Positions 1 through 7,168 of a stretch of DNA of 10,558 bases are shown piece by piece. The translations under genes and the position numbers were made by a program. Origin of the DNA: Cyanobacteria bacterium UBA11370 (GTDB taxonomy: Bacteria; Cyanobacteriota; Cyanobacteriia; Cyanobacteriales; Coleofasciculaceae); the NCBI GenBank assembly GCA_003486645.1, contig DNGI01000134.1, forward strand, positions 1,110-11,667. The letters are read 5' to 3'. The notes beneath the pieces are model-generated. The model worked only from the letters and a program-made list of their open reading frames with translations. It made no database searches and was not told the DNA's origin. The number at the start of each line of letters is the position of its first letter. Position 1 is the stretch's first letter.

Positions 1-18
1 CTCCTTGTCTCCCTTGTC
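1..18. repeat. Nonamer tandem repeat (CTTGTC type), first copy
   Basis: Two 9-bp units, each ending in TTGTC at 5-9 and 14-18, with a degenerate continuation to about 25. The array may begin outside the window. The same nonamer, in the same orientation, recurs as four units at 8796-8829, so this is a dispersed intergenic repeat and not chance pyrimidine richness. No coding role is seen. Confidence 0.6.
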
Positions 19-121
19 CTCTCCCAACCTGTAAATTTTGGGTTGACAGACTGCTGGGGACACTTCTCAAAGATCGGATTTAGCGATAAGTTAACAATGC
101 CGTCTTGACCAGGCACACCCA

Positions 122-1591
122 ATGACATCAAATCTAGACTTCTTACTCCTCAACGCTGCTAAAAGTGGCAACTTGGCTCAACTACAAACATTCTTAACTC
201 AGGGGGCTAATGTTGATGCCACTGATCGAGATGGCACGACGGCGTTGATGTTTGCTGCCCAGCAGGGTTATACCGAGATTGTACGACTGTTGGTAGCGAC
301 AGGGGCAAGTCTCAATATTTCCAGAAAACTCTATGGTTTAACCGCGTTAATGTTAGCGGCGGCGACGGATCGGGTTGATGTTGTAAAAACATTGGTGGCG
401 GCGGGTGCGGATGTTAATGCTACCAATGATGATGGTAGTACCGCGCTGATGGTAGCATCCCATAAAGGCTATCTCAAGGTCGTTCAACTCTTGCTAGAGG
501 CAGGGGCGGAGGTTAATGTTAAAGATAACGATGGAGATCATGCCTTAAATTTAGCGGCGGAGAAAGGGTGTACCTCGGTTGTGCAAGCGTTGTTAGCGGC
601 GGGTGTAGAGGCTACGGCGACTCAAGAGGCATTGCTCCTCTCGGCTAGTGCAGGTTCTACCCAAACCGTACAACTGTTATTAGAGCAGGGGGTAAGTCCA
701 TTATGCGCTGATAGCGATCGCAGAACTGCCCTGATGCACGCGGCTGAACTCGGATATTTGTCAGTGGTTGAGCTATTGTTAACGCATGGTGCTAATGTTA
801 ATGCTCAAGACGTGGAAGGTGAAACGGCTCTGATGCTGGCAGCGGATCAAGGTTGCACTGAAGTCGTGAATGCTTTAATTGCGGCGGGTACTGAGGTGGA
901 TAGGCAAAATGACGCGGGAGGTACAGCGCTGATGGCAGCCGCATCGGGGGGTCATCTTGATGGGGTCATGGCATTATTGGATGCCAATGCTAAAATTAAC
1001 ACCAGAGATAAGGATGGAGAAACCGCATTACATCTGGCGGCGGTGGAAGGTTATGATGGGATTGTGGATGCCCTCCTAGAGAGGGGAGCTGAGGTTAATA
1101 CCAGAAATCAGCTTGGTGATACAGCGTTAATCCTGGCAGCTATTCATGGCTACCCTAAGATTGTCAAGGCTCTGTTACAGAAAGGAGCAGACAAGAACAT
1201 GATCAACCAGGGAGAAACACCTCTATCCTTGGCGATCGCTCAGGGTCATGCAGAAACTGCCAAAGTATTGCTCGATTTTGGTGCTGATCCGAATATAATA
1301 AGTCCTGATGGGAAAACACTGCTCATGAAGGTAGCTGATCGGGGAGACACCGAATTGATGCAATACCTCCTCAAAGCAGGGGCACAGGTGGACATCCGGG
1401 ATAGTGCAGGTGCTACGGCGTTAATGTGGGCTGCTCATCGCGGTTATACCCAGGCAGTACAACTCTTGCTTGATGCTGGTGTGGATCTCAGTGTGAAAAA
1501 CCGAGGTGGCTACACTGCCTTGATGATTGCAGAATTCAATGGTTATCCTGAAGTCGTGCAAGTGCTTAAGGGAGCTGGGGCACAAGAGTAA
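122..1591 (+). CDS. Ankyrin-repeat protein (about 15 repeats)
   Basis: A 489-residue protein built almost entirely of ankyrin repeats of about 33 residues, running from about residue 7 to the C-terminus. Most units carry the signature TALMLAA, then G(Y/H/C)xxVVxxLL and GAxVNxxDxDG; typical examples begin near residues 40, 107, 205 and 304. Repeats 5-6 (about residues 140-200) are degenerate and lack the canonical TAL start, which may form a break in the solenoid. There is no signal peptide, membrane segment or additional catalytic domain, so it should be a cytosolic protein-binding scaffold; the partner cannot be deduced. The ATG at 122 is the only sensible start because an in-frame repeat begins almost at once, but there is no clear Shine-Dalgarno sequence. 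Long free-standing ankyrin proteins of this type are common in cyanobacteria. The family call is secure, the function unknown. Confidence 0.93.
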   Translation: MTSNLDFLLLNAAKSGNLAQLQTFLTQGANVDATDRDGTTALMFAAQQGYTEIVRLLVATGASLNISRKLYGLTALMLAAATDRVDVVKTLVAAGADVNATNDDGSTALMVASHKGYLKVVQLLLEAGAEVNVKDNDGDHALNLAAEKGCTSVVQALLAAGVEATATQEALLLSASAGSTQTVQLLLEQGVSPLCADSDRRTALMHAAELGYLSVVELLLTHGANVNAQDVEGETALMLAADQGCTEVVNALIAAGTEVDRQNDAGGTALMAAASGGHLDGVMALLDANAKINTRDKDGETALHLAAVEGYDGIVDALLERGAEVNTRNQLGDTALILAAIHGYPKIVKALLQKGADKNMINQGETPLSLAIAQGHAETAKVLLDFGADPNIISPDGKTLLMKVADRGDTELMQYLLKAGAQVDIRDSAGATALMWAAHRGYTQAVQLLLDAGVDLSVKNRGGYTALMIAEFNGYPEVVQVLKGAGAQE

Positions 1592-1721
1592 GTCTAGTAC
1601 GCTGCCGTTGCATCTTGCATTGCATATTCTTCAATTAAAACACAAACGGTTAAACCCTCTCCCCTGAAGTCTCAACCAGCAATTTAAAAGCGTGACAGCT
1701 TATCCCAATCCTAATTAGCCT

Positions 1722-2168
1722 ATGCCAAATTCTAGTCAGCCAATTCCCATTGATCAGCTCATTCCCAATCATGAGCCACTGATCGTCAATCCTCGACGAC
1801 GAAATGGTTTAATTCTATATAAGCGTTATCATGCTGAATTTGCAGGTCCAGGTGCAGCGGTAGGAAAACCGTTTGACCTCGATTGTGAATTTGTGCTGCC
1901 GGTAGGAGACTTGGAGTTGATCCATCCTGAATCGGATGATGCGCGAAAGCGGGCTTATTTGATTCGGCGACAGTGGATTCTACTCACTCGGCAAATTACC
2001 GATAATCCAGATCCTCTACAACGTGCCCAAAGAATTATAGAACAATTTGAGGGCTTTTTTGGTGCTGACACAGTGGCTCAAATACCGGATGAAGCGTTGG
2101 CGCTTTTAGTCGGTGTGTTACCTTTAACGGTTAGGATTGTGCGTTATCAGTTTCCTAACTCGGCTTGA
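1722..2168 (+). CDS. Conserved-looking hypothetical protein, soluble, 148 aa
   Basis: I do not recognise this family. The 148-residue product has no signal peptide, membrane segment or coiled coil. Its N-terminal half has a basic stretch (NPRRRNGLILYKRYHAEF, about residues 23-40) followed by an acidic, proline-containing segment (DLDCEFVLPVGDLELIHPESDD, about 52-73, with D and E prominent). The C-terminal half looks helical (ARKRAYLIRRQWILLTRQI, then QRAQRIIEQFEGFFG) and ends in a short hydrophobic stretch, ALALLVGVLPLTVRIVRY, that is too broken to be a convincing membrane helix. Codon use and base composition match the neighbouring cyanobacterial genes, so it is probably a real native gene. 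No Shine-Dalgarno precedes the ATG at 1722. It lies 130 bp after the ankyrin gene on the same strand; whether the two are co-transcribed is unclear. Confidence 0.8.
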   Translation: MPNSSQPIPIDQLIPNHEPLIVNPRRRNGLILYKRYHAEFAGPGAAVGKPFDLDCEFVLPVGDLELIHPESDDARKRAYLIRRQWILLTRQITDNPDPLQRAQRIIEQFEGFFGADTVAQIPDEALALLVGVLPLTVRIVRYQFPNSA

Positions 2169-2220
2169 CTGATGGTTATCCAACGGTTTCTACGTTGTGT
2201 CGTTAAGAGTATTAAAGTAA

Positions 2221-2348
2221 TAACGTAAGTTGCTAGTTATAAACCCAGGCATTGCTAATCGCTAATTTTTCAAGTTCGTGGTTATTTTTTCCAGTTTTTC
2301 GACTGTTCCACTCTTCCGTCTTGACAAAATAACTAGCAACTTGGGTTA
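2221..2348. mobile_element. MITE-like element, 128 bp with 20-bp terminal inverted repeats
   Basis: The left end TAACGTAAGTTGCTAGTTAT (2221-2240) and the reverse complement of the right end (2329-2348) match at 18 of 20 positions. The element is non-coding. It contains two GCTAAT heptamers (2254-2267) and a T-rich middle. Its right end with flank (2321-2350) recurs with 27 of 30 identities at 8712-8741, again beside GCTAAT heptamers. Small size, terminal inverted repeats, no ORF and repetition together suggest a non-autonomous miniature element or a folded dispersed repeat. I find no clear target-site duplication and no transposase gene that could move it. Confidence 0.6.
2254..2267. repeat. 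Two GCTAATN heptamers inside the MITE-like element
   Basis: Units GCTAATC and GCTAATT sit side by side. They share the core of the six-unit array at 8620-8661, tying the two intergenic regions to one repeat family. Confidence 0.5.
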
Positions 2349-2436
2349 ATAGGTTTTAGCAAGTAAAGAAAAAAATCAACGTACATCACCCATCTGAGAA
2401 ACCCTATATCTCACATTTTAGCGCACATAGAAGTTT

Positions 2437-3318
2437 ATGGAATTAGGGCAAATTAAGAATCAACGTGAAATCCGATTCTTTGGTATCAGAAGAAGTGGAA
2501 ATCATGCAGTTATTGGCTGGATTTTTGATAATTATCCAGGTGTCGTGATTCATTGTAATGACATCAATCAAAAATACTGTAAAAAATTAAATGAAATAAA
2601 TCAGATTGATCCCTATGTTTCTTTTGGAAATATACATTTAAAAGGGGTAAGTTATTGGACTTGTAAACAAAAAATTTTAGGTCTGATTAAGAACTTGATA
2701 ATGAGAAACAAGACATTAAGTTTTTCGATAAAAGATCCTCTATTAAAAAAAGAAGCGATTAGGCATATAAAGCATAAAGATTGCTTGATACTCAGCTATG
2801 AAGATCGTCATCTAGCTCAAGTATGCTCCGTACAGTTTGAGAGTAAGCGTGAAAGTTTGTTAGGACAAAGCGAGAAAAGATATGATATTCTACTTCTTAG
2901 AGATCCATATAACCTCTTTGCTAGCCTAATGAAAGCTAAGTTTATATCTCCAAAAAATAAGCAATACTATGTTGATTTATGGAAAGAATATGCCAGAGAA
3001 TATATAGGGGAAACTAATAATTTGAGCCAAAATAAAATTGTCATAAATTATAATAAATGGTTTTCCGATATTGAATATCGCAATAATTTATCAAAAAAAC
3101 TTGAATTTCAAGCTTTAAATACAACCTACAAAAAAGTTCCTTTTTTTGGTAAAGGAAGTTCTTTTTCGGGTACAGAATTTAACAATAATGCTCAGGAAAT
3201 GCAAGTCTTGGACAGATGGAAATATTTTAAAGATGATGCCTTCTACAAAGAAATATTGGCTGATGAGAAATTAGTTAATTTATCAGAACAAATATTTGGC
3301 GCGATCGCATCACTTTAA
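2437..3318 (+). CDS. Sulfotransferase-like protein (PAPS-dependent fold)
   Basis: A 293-residue protein with the two marks of the P-loop-like sulfotransferase fold. Near the N-terminus is a 5'-phosphosulfate-binding loop, FFGIRRSGNHAVIGWI (residues 14-29), on a predicted beta-loop-helix. In the middle is LLLRDPYNLFASLM (152-165), matching the 3'-phosphate-binding RDP...S motif. A later segment, GKGSSFSG (238-245) followed by DRWKYF (259-264), fits the C-terminal part of this fold. The likely reaction is sulfate transfer from PAPS to a sugar, lipid or small molecule, but the acceptor cannot be read. No signal peptide or membrane helix is evident. The gene is very AT-rich: hand counts of two 60-base lines give 28% and 22% G+C, against 52% in an ankyrin-gene line, which suggests transfer from elsewhere. 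It lies just after the MITE-like element and converges on the P450. The start is the ATG at 2437, with only a weak AGAAG upstream. Confidence 0.8.
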   Translation: MELGQIKNQREIRFFGIRRSGNHAVIGWIFDNYPGVVIHCNDINQKYCKKLNEINQIDPYVSFGNIHLKGVSYWTCKQKILGLIKNLIMRNKTLSFSIKDPLLKKEAIRHIKHKDCLILSYEDRHLAQVCSVQFESKRESLLGQSEKRYDILLLRDPYNLFASLMKAKFISPKNKQYYVDLWKEYAREYIGETNNLSQNKIVINYNKWFSDIEYRNNLSKKLEFQALNTTYKKVPFFGKGSSFSGTEFNNNAQEMQVLDRWKYFKDDAFYKEILADEKLVNLSEQIFGAIASL

Positions 3319-3369
3319 CCCCTCTAAAATACGATTCCATGCCCACCAACAATCGGGGTCTTGGAATTA

Positions 3370-3404
3370 AAGTTGGCACGCTTTGCTACTAAAATAACCA
3401 ACTT
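3370..3404. repeat. Inverted repeat between convergent genes
   Basis: Arms AAGTTGG (3370-3376) and CCAACTT (3398-3404) enclose a 21-base loop. The right side, AAAATAAC then CAACTTG (3391-3405), matches the right end of the MITE-like element (2327-2343) if three bases (TAG) are deleted, so it may be a decayed copy. It could also help end transcription between the sulfotransferase and the P450, but there is no T-tract. Confidence 0.35.
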
Positions 3405-3484
3405 GAGGCATGAATCCACGAAGGTTTGACAATCTTTTTAGAGATCTTCACATAGTTTCGTCGATTTAGCCTCACCTCAGAGAA

Positions 3485-4864
3485 TTAAACAGAAACAGTT
3501 TCCAGAGTGCGAGTCGTTTGGGCACGTTTCCCAGTCACAACGAGGCGTACAGTAGAGGAACCGCAGGTTAAACCTCGACGTATAGGTTTGACAGGACGGT
3601 TATCTGCAAGTGATAGTTCAAGGCGTGAGACAATCTTGGCGAGTACCACTTTCATTTCAAATTGGGCAAACGCCATACCAATACAGCGTCGAGAACCTCC
3701 TCCAAAAGGCAAAAACTCGTAGGGAGAAAATTGGCGTTCTAGAAAACGTTCTGGCTTAAAAAGGTCAGGTTCTGGGTAGAGATCGTCCCGATGATGGGTC
3801 AGATAGATAGAGCCAAGCACCACTGTACCAGGTTCTAGCTTATAGCCCATCAATTCGACAGGGGTTCTCACCACCCGTGGAAAGGTTAGCATTCCAACAG
3901 GATAAATCCGTAACGTTTCAGAATAAACTGCATTCAAATAGGGTAGTCGCAGAAGAGTATTAGGATCTGGGTGATCGCCTAGGCTATCCAGTTCCTCTAG
4001 CAGCTTCTGACGTACTTCTGGCAATTTATGAATCCAGTAAAATGCCCAAGTGAGTGCAGTGGCAGTAGTTTCATGACCAGCTACCAACAAGGTCATTAAT
4101 TCATCTCGTAACTCCACATCGGTCATCGGTTGACCCGCCTCATCACGAGCTGACATGAGTAAGCTGAGGATATCCGTGCGAGAGTCGTCCGGTTGCGCTC
4201 GACGTTCGTTAATTTCCTCGTAAATGAGTTGGTCAATTTGCTGTCGTTCACACAAAAAGCGTCCCCACGGACTCCAGGAGCCTAAGTCCTGGCGCAAAAT
4301 GGGAAAATACAGCATAGTGACTCCCAAAAGAGAACTTCCCCGATCAAGCCGTGAACTAAGAAGTTTCTCTAGCTGTTGGTAACGCTGTCCTTCATTTAAG
4401 CCAAACACAGCTCTTAAGATCACCTGCATAGAGATCGCTTGCATGGACGGACGGATAGAAAAGGGATTCCCAATTGTCCACTGACTGATTACTTGGTTGG
4501 TAATATCAGCAATCAACTGACCATAAGCCTTCATGCGTTCTCCATGAAATGGAGGCATCATTAGCTGACGCTGACGGCGATGGCGATCGCCACTGGCAGC
4601 AATGACAGATTGCTTTCCTAGCAAGGGTTCAAATATAGCGTTATGTTCCCCAGGTGTATCAAATTCTTTAGCATCACTCGTTAAAATCTGCTGAAGTGCT
4701 TGCGGGTTACTGACGAAGATAACACGAGCAAAGTTCTTACCCATCGGTACCGTGAAAATGTCACCATATTGTTGGGCACAGTTATCCATATATGAAAGTG
4801 GACGAGCAATCCATTGGATCATTTGCCACAGTGCAGGAGTTTGCAAACCATTGGGTAGTTTCAT
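3485..4864 (-). CDS. Cytochrome P450, CYP110-like
   Basis: A full-length 459-residue class I/bacterial-type P450. Visible motifs in order: the CYP110-like N-terminus LPNGLQTPALWQMIQWIARPL (residues 3-22, L and P conserved), the C-helix region GDRHRRQRQLMMPPFHG (92-108), the oxygen-activating I-helix AGHETT (262-267), the K-helix ETLR (E316, R319), PERF (371-374) and the heme loop FGGGSRRCIG (387-396) with the iron-ligating cysteine at 394. There is no N-terminal membrane anchor, so the enzyme is soluble and needs ferredoxin or another separate redox partner; none is encoded nearby. Known CYP110 members in Nostoc hydroxylate long-chain fatty acids or terpenes; the substrate here is not evident, and no terpene synthase lies in the window. 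The gene is divergent from the sugar-kinase unit across 217 bp and convergent with the sulfotransferase. The ATG at 4864 fits the family N-terminus, though no clear Shine-Dalgarno precedes it. Confidence 0.95.
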   Translation of the reverse strand: MKLPNGLQTPALWQMIQWIARPLSYMDNCAQQYGDIFTVPMGKNFARVIFVSNPQALQQILTSDAKEFDTPGEHNAIFEPLLGKQSVIAASGDRHRRQRQLMMPPFHGERMKAYGQLIADITNQVISQWTIGNPFSIRPSMQAISMQVILRAVFGLNEGQRYQQLEKLLSSRLDRGSSLLGVTMLYFPILRQDLGSWSPWGRFLCERQQIDQLIYEEINERRAQPDDSRTDILSLLMSARDEAGQPMTDVELRDELMTLLVAGHETTATALTWAFYWIHKLPEVRQKLLEELDSLGDHPDPNTLLRLPYLNAVYSETLRIYPVGMLTFPRVVRTPVELMGYKLEPGTVVLGSIYLTHHRDDLYPEPDLFKPERFLERQFSPYEFLPFGGGSRRCIGMAFAQFEMKVVLAKIVSRLELSLADNRPVKPIRRGLTCGSSTVRLVVTGKRAQTTRTLETVSV

Positions 4865-4892
4865 AGAAGCTTTTGTTAAGAGAATTTCCCTT

Positions 4893-4928
4893 TTTAGGTT
4901 AGCAGAGCTAAATTGACTTTAGCCTAAA
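4893..4928. promoter_or_regulatory. Possible operator: nested inverted repeat upstream of the P450
   Basis: Outer arms TTTAGGTTA (4893-4901) and TAGCCTAAA (4920-4928) pair at 8 of 9 positions, and an inner TTAGC-AGA-GCTAA (4900-4912) is also symmetric. The site lies 29-64 bp before the P450 start, where a repressor would act. The function is inferred from position and symmetry only. Confidence 0.3.
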
Positions 4929-4955
4929 CATCAGCGCCATCCCAAAAGTTGTAAC

Positions 4956-4969
4956 TACTGTCGATAGTA
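4956..4969. promoter_or_regulatory. Near-palindrome TACTGTCGATAGTA in the divergent region
   Basis: This 14-mer equals its reverse complement at 12 of 14 positions. It overlaps the end of AAGTTGTAACTAC (4946-4958), a 13-mer repeated exactly at 7292-7304 upstream of the baeRF gene. It could be a regulator site shared by two promoters; no known cyanobacterial consensus such as NtcA's GTA-N8-TAC fits. Confidence 0.25.
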
Positions 4970-5070
4970 CCGATAAGAGAAATAGGGGTCGCTCAATAGT
5001 TACTCTCTTTGCGATCGCACCGCACGTCCACCACCCAGAGTAGTCTAGTACTAAGGGGCACAAAAATTCT

Positions 5071-5079
5071 AGGGTCAAG
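5071..5079 (+). promoter_or_regulatory. Ribosome binding site of the GHMP kinase
   Basis: AGGG (5071-5074) followed by AAGG (5077-5080) places a purine-rich Shine-Dalgarno 2-7 bases before the ATG at 5082. This supports that start, which also sits immediately ahead of the first kinase motif. Confidence 0.5.
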
Positions 5080-5081
5080 GC

Positions 5082-6137
5082 ATGAAACTTTTTGTTCCAG
5101 GTCGCCTTTGTTTATTTGGCGAACATAGTGATTGGGCGGGAGGCTATCGTCGGATTAATTCCCGACTCGAAAAGGGTTATGCTATCATCACGGGCACTAA
5201 TCAGGGGCTTTATGCGGAGGTAAAACCTCATCAAAATCAACTGATTATTCGTGCTTCGTTGAGTGATCACAAAAGTCAAGATGCGATCGCTTTACCGCTG
5301 GAACGAAGTATTCTTTTAGCTGAAGCGCAAAAAGGGGGTTTTTGGAGTTATGCGGCGGGTGTTGCTTATCAATTTTTGACTCATTTCAAAGTCGGTGGGT
5401 TGGAAATTGATAATTATTTAACGGATTTACCTCTACAAAAAGGATTATCCTCCAGTGCCGCAATTTGTGTATTAGTTGCACGGGCTTTTAATCAGTTGTA
5501 TGACTTAAAAATGACCCTGCGGGGAGAAATGGAATTTGCTTATTTAGGGGAAATTACCACTCCTTCTCGCTGCGGACGGATGGATCAGGCGTGTGCTTAT
5601 GGGAATCGACCCATATTGATGATTTTTGATGGCGATCGCATTGATATCATTGAATTAAAATTATCCAAGGATTTGTTTTTTGTCATTATCGATCTCGGGG
5701 TTGAAAAAAATACCCAAGAAATTCTCAGTGAACTCAATCGATGTTATCCCTTTACGACCAATCAACTCCACAGAAATGTTCAAAACTATTTGGGGGTAAT
5801 CAATTCTCAAATTACGAAGGAAGCGGTTGAAGCCTTACAACAGGGTGAGGCTCAACGGATTGGGGATTTAATGAAGCAAGCACAAGCTGAATTTGACCGT
5901 TATCTTATCCCTGCTTGTCCTAGACAATTAACCGCTCCTGTACTACACAAACTTCTGAATTATGAACCGATTCAGCCGTATATTTGGGGCGGAAAAGGGG
6001 TTGGATCACAAGGGGATGGAACTGCTCAATTTATTGTTAAATATCAGGATTTTCAAGAAAAAATCATCAGAATTATTGAGCGTGATTTCCCCCAAATGCA
6101 ATCATTAAAATTAACCATTCATGCCAATGAGCAATAA
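5082..6137 (+). CDS. GHMP-family sugar kinase
   Basis: A 351-residue GHMP kinase with all three family motifs: PGRLCLFGEHSDWAGGY (residues 6-22), the ATP-binding loop LPLQKGLSSSAA (116-127), and C-terminal GGKGVGSQGDGTAQF (303-317). CGRMDQACAYG (164-174) corresponds to the CGxMDQ segment of galactokinases and carries the likely catalytic aspartate, D168. Family chemistry is ATP-dependent phosphorylation of a small hydroxyl compound. The GEHSDW motif is galactokinase-like, but the longer galactose-recognition N-terminus of GalK is absent, so galactose is not assured; arabinose, fucose, a uronic acid or a heptose are alternatives. The downstream nucleotidyltransferase overlaps it by 17 bp, which argues that the product is a sugar 1-phosphate passed straight to NDP-sugar formation. 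The length is normal and the gene intact. Transcription probably starts in the divergent region before it. Confidence 0.9.
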   Translation: MKLFVPGRLCLFGEHSDWAGGYRRINSRLEKGYAIITGTNQGLYAEVKPHQNQLIIRASLSDHKSQDAIALPLERSILLAEAQKGGFWSYAAGVAYQFLTHFKVGGLEIDNYLTDLPLQKGLSSSAAICVLVARAFNQLYDLKMTLRGEMEFAYLGEITTPSRCGRMDQACAYGNRPILMIFDGDRIDIIELKLSKDLFFVIIDLGVEKNTQEILSELNRCYPFTTNQLHRNVQNYLGVINSQITKEAVEALQQGEAQRIGDLMKQAQAEFDRYLIPACPRQLTAPVLHKLLNYEPIQPYIWGGKGVGSQGDGTAQFIVKYQDFQEKIIRIIERDFPQMQSLKLTIHANEQ

Positions 6138-7017
6138 AGTTCGCAAAGCCATTATTCCAGCAGCTGGGTTTGGGACTCGTCTGTTCCCCTCAACCAAGGT
6201 CGTAAAAAAAGAGCTATTTCCCATTATAGACCGAGATGGTCGGGCTAAACCTATTATTCAAATTATTGTTGAAGAAGCAGTTAGGGGTGGAATTGAAGAA
6301 ATTGGAATTATTGTACAACCGAGCGATCGCCAAGTTTTTGAAGAGTTCTTTAAAGTTCCACCGAAACCAGAGTTATTCAATAAACTTTCCCCAGAAAATC
6401 AGGAGTACAGTCACTATTTACAAACGTTAGGGGAGCGAATTACTATTTTGACTCAAGCAGAACAAGAAGGCTACGGTCATGCGGTATTCTGTGCTAATGA
6501 ATGGGCTAATAATGAACCTTTTCTACTTTTATTGGGCGATCATGTTTATACGTCTGATACTGATCGTTGTTGTGCTAGTCAAGTTTTAGAGGTTTATGAA
6601 AAAGTAGGTCAAAGTGTAGTTGCTTTGACAATTATGCCCGGAGAAATTATTCATAAAGCGGGTTGTGTAACCGGAATTTTACAGGATTCAGAGGGAATTG
6701 TTTCGGTTACTCAACTCTATGAAAAGCCAACTCTTGAGTATGCGCGTCAGCATTTGCATATTCAGGGAATGCCAAAAGATCAGTTTCTGGCTGTATTTGG
6801 GATGTATGTGTTAGAACCCCAAATTTTTGAATATTTGGGCGAACACATTCACAACAATATCCGGGAGAAGGGGGAATTTCAGTTAACGTCTTGTTTAGAT
6901 AAATTGCGCGAGAATGAGGGAATTACAGGATATTTAGTTAAAGGGCAGTATTTTGATACAGGAATGCCAGAGTTTTATCGTCAAACGATAATTGATTTTC
7001 CTAATGCTGTTCGCTAG
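6121..7017 (+). CDS. GalU-like sugar-1-phosphate nucleotidyltransferase
   Basis: A 298-residue nucleotidyltransferase resembling UTP-glucose-1-phosphate uridylyltransferase. Residues 14-35 form the nucleotide-binding signature (AAGFGTRLFPSTK, then KKELFPI). TQAEQEGYGHAVFCANEW (111-128) matches the GalU EQxGxGHAV stretch, LGDH (138-141) supplies the metal-binding aspartate, EKP (201-203) and GEFQLT (251-256) bind sugar phosphate, and FDTG (278-281) matches the GalU YDTG. The expected reaction is NTP plus sugar-1-phosphate to NDP-sugar plus pyrophosphate, with UTP most likely. Compared with GalU, the loop after KELFPI is lengthened (DRDGRAKP, 37-44) next to the active site, hinting at another sugar. 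The start overlaps the kinase by 17 bp; ATG codons at 6121 and 6127 are both possible and neither has a Shine-Dalgarno, so translation is probably coupled. It may therefore be a dedicated salvage enzyme and not the housekeeping GalU. Confidence 0.88.
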   Translation: MPMSNKVRKAIIPAAGFGTRLFPSTKVVKKELFPIIDRDGRAKPIIQIIVEEAVRGGIEEIGIIVQPSDRQVFEEFFKVPPKPELFNKLSPENQEYSHYLQTLGERITILTQAEQEGYGHAVFCANEWANNEPFLLLLGDHVYTSDTDRCCASQVLEVYEKVGQSVVALTIMPGEIIHKAGCVTGILQDSEGIVSVTQLYEKPTLEYARQHLHIQGMPKDQFLAVFGMYVLEPQIFEYLGEHIHNNIREKGEFQLTSCLDKLRENEGITGYLVKGQYFDTGMPEFYRQTIIDFPNAVR

Positions 7018-7048
7018 TTAAAGGGTGGTGCTTAAATCAGTGATCGCT

Positions 7049-7069
7049 GACTAGTTACTAGTGATTAGT
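7049..7069. repeat. Three tandem heptamers (xAYTAGT)
   Basis: Units GACTAGT, TACTAGT and GATTAGT follow without gaps 31 bp after the nucleotidyltransferase stop. Heptamer arrays of this sort are typical short tandem repeats of filamentous cyanobacteria. Confidence 0.5.
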
Positions 7070-7168
7070 AGTGTATGTCATTAGACATCTGGTGAAAAAG
7101 AATCTCAAACCCTTATCCTATCTAAGTGAAAACCTAATTTCTGGAGAGGTCTATTAATTATAGGGGGT

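Noticed and set aside
43..80. TTGACA at 43-48 as a promoter for the ankyrin gene
   Set aside because: The -35 match is perfect but no acceptable -10 sequence lies 16-18 bases downstream.
3426..3454. TTGACA at 3426-3431 with CACATA as a promoter
   Set aside because: The -10 is poor and it would drive transcription antisense into the P450; probably chance.
3507..3722. 71-codon plus-strand open frame
   Set aside because: It lies wholly antisense to the heme-binding end of the P450 and has no family features; it is a shadow of that gene.
2437..4864. Sulfotransferase and P450 as one metabolite biosynthesis cluster
   Set aside because: They are convergent, differ sharply in base composition, and no synthase or scaffold gene is nearby.
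5082..6137. Naming the GHMP kinase galK or a glucuronokinase
   Set aside because: The galactose-recognition N-terminus is missing, and the plant glucuronokinase motif 1 (GNPSDGY-like) differs from GEHSDW here.
6236..6430. 64-codon plus-strand open frame
   Set aside because: It lies in another frame within the GalU-like gene, whose motifs are unambiguous.
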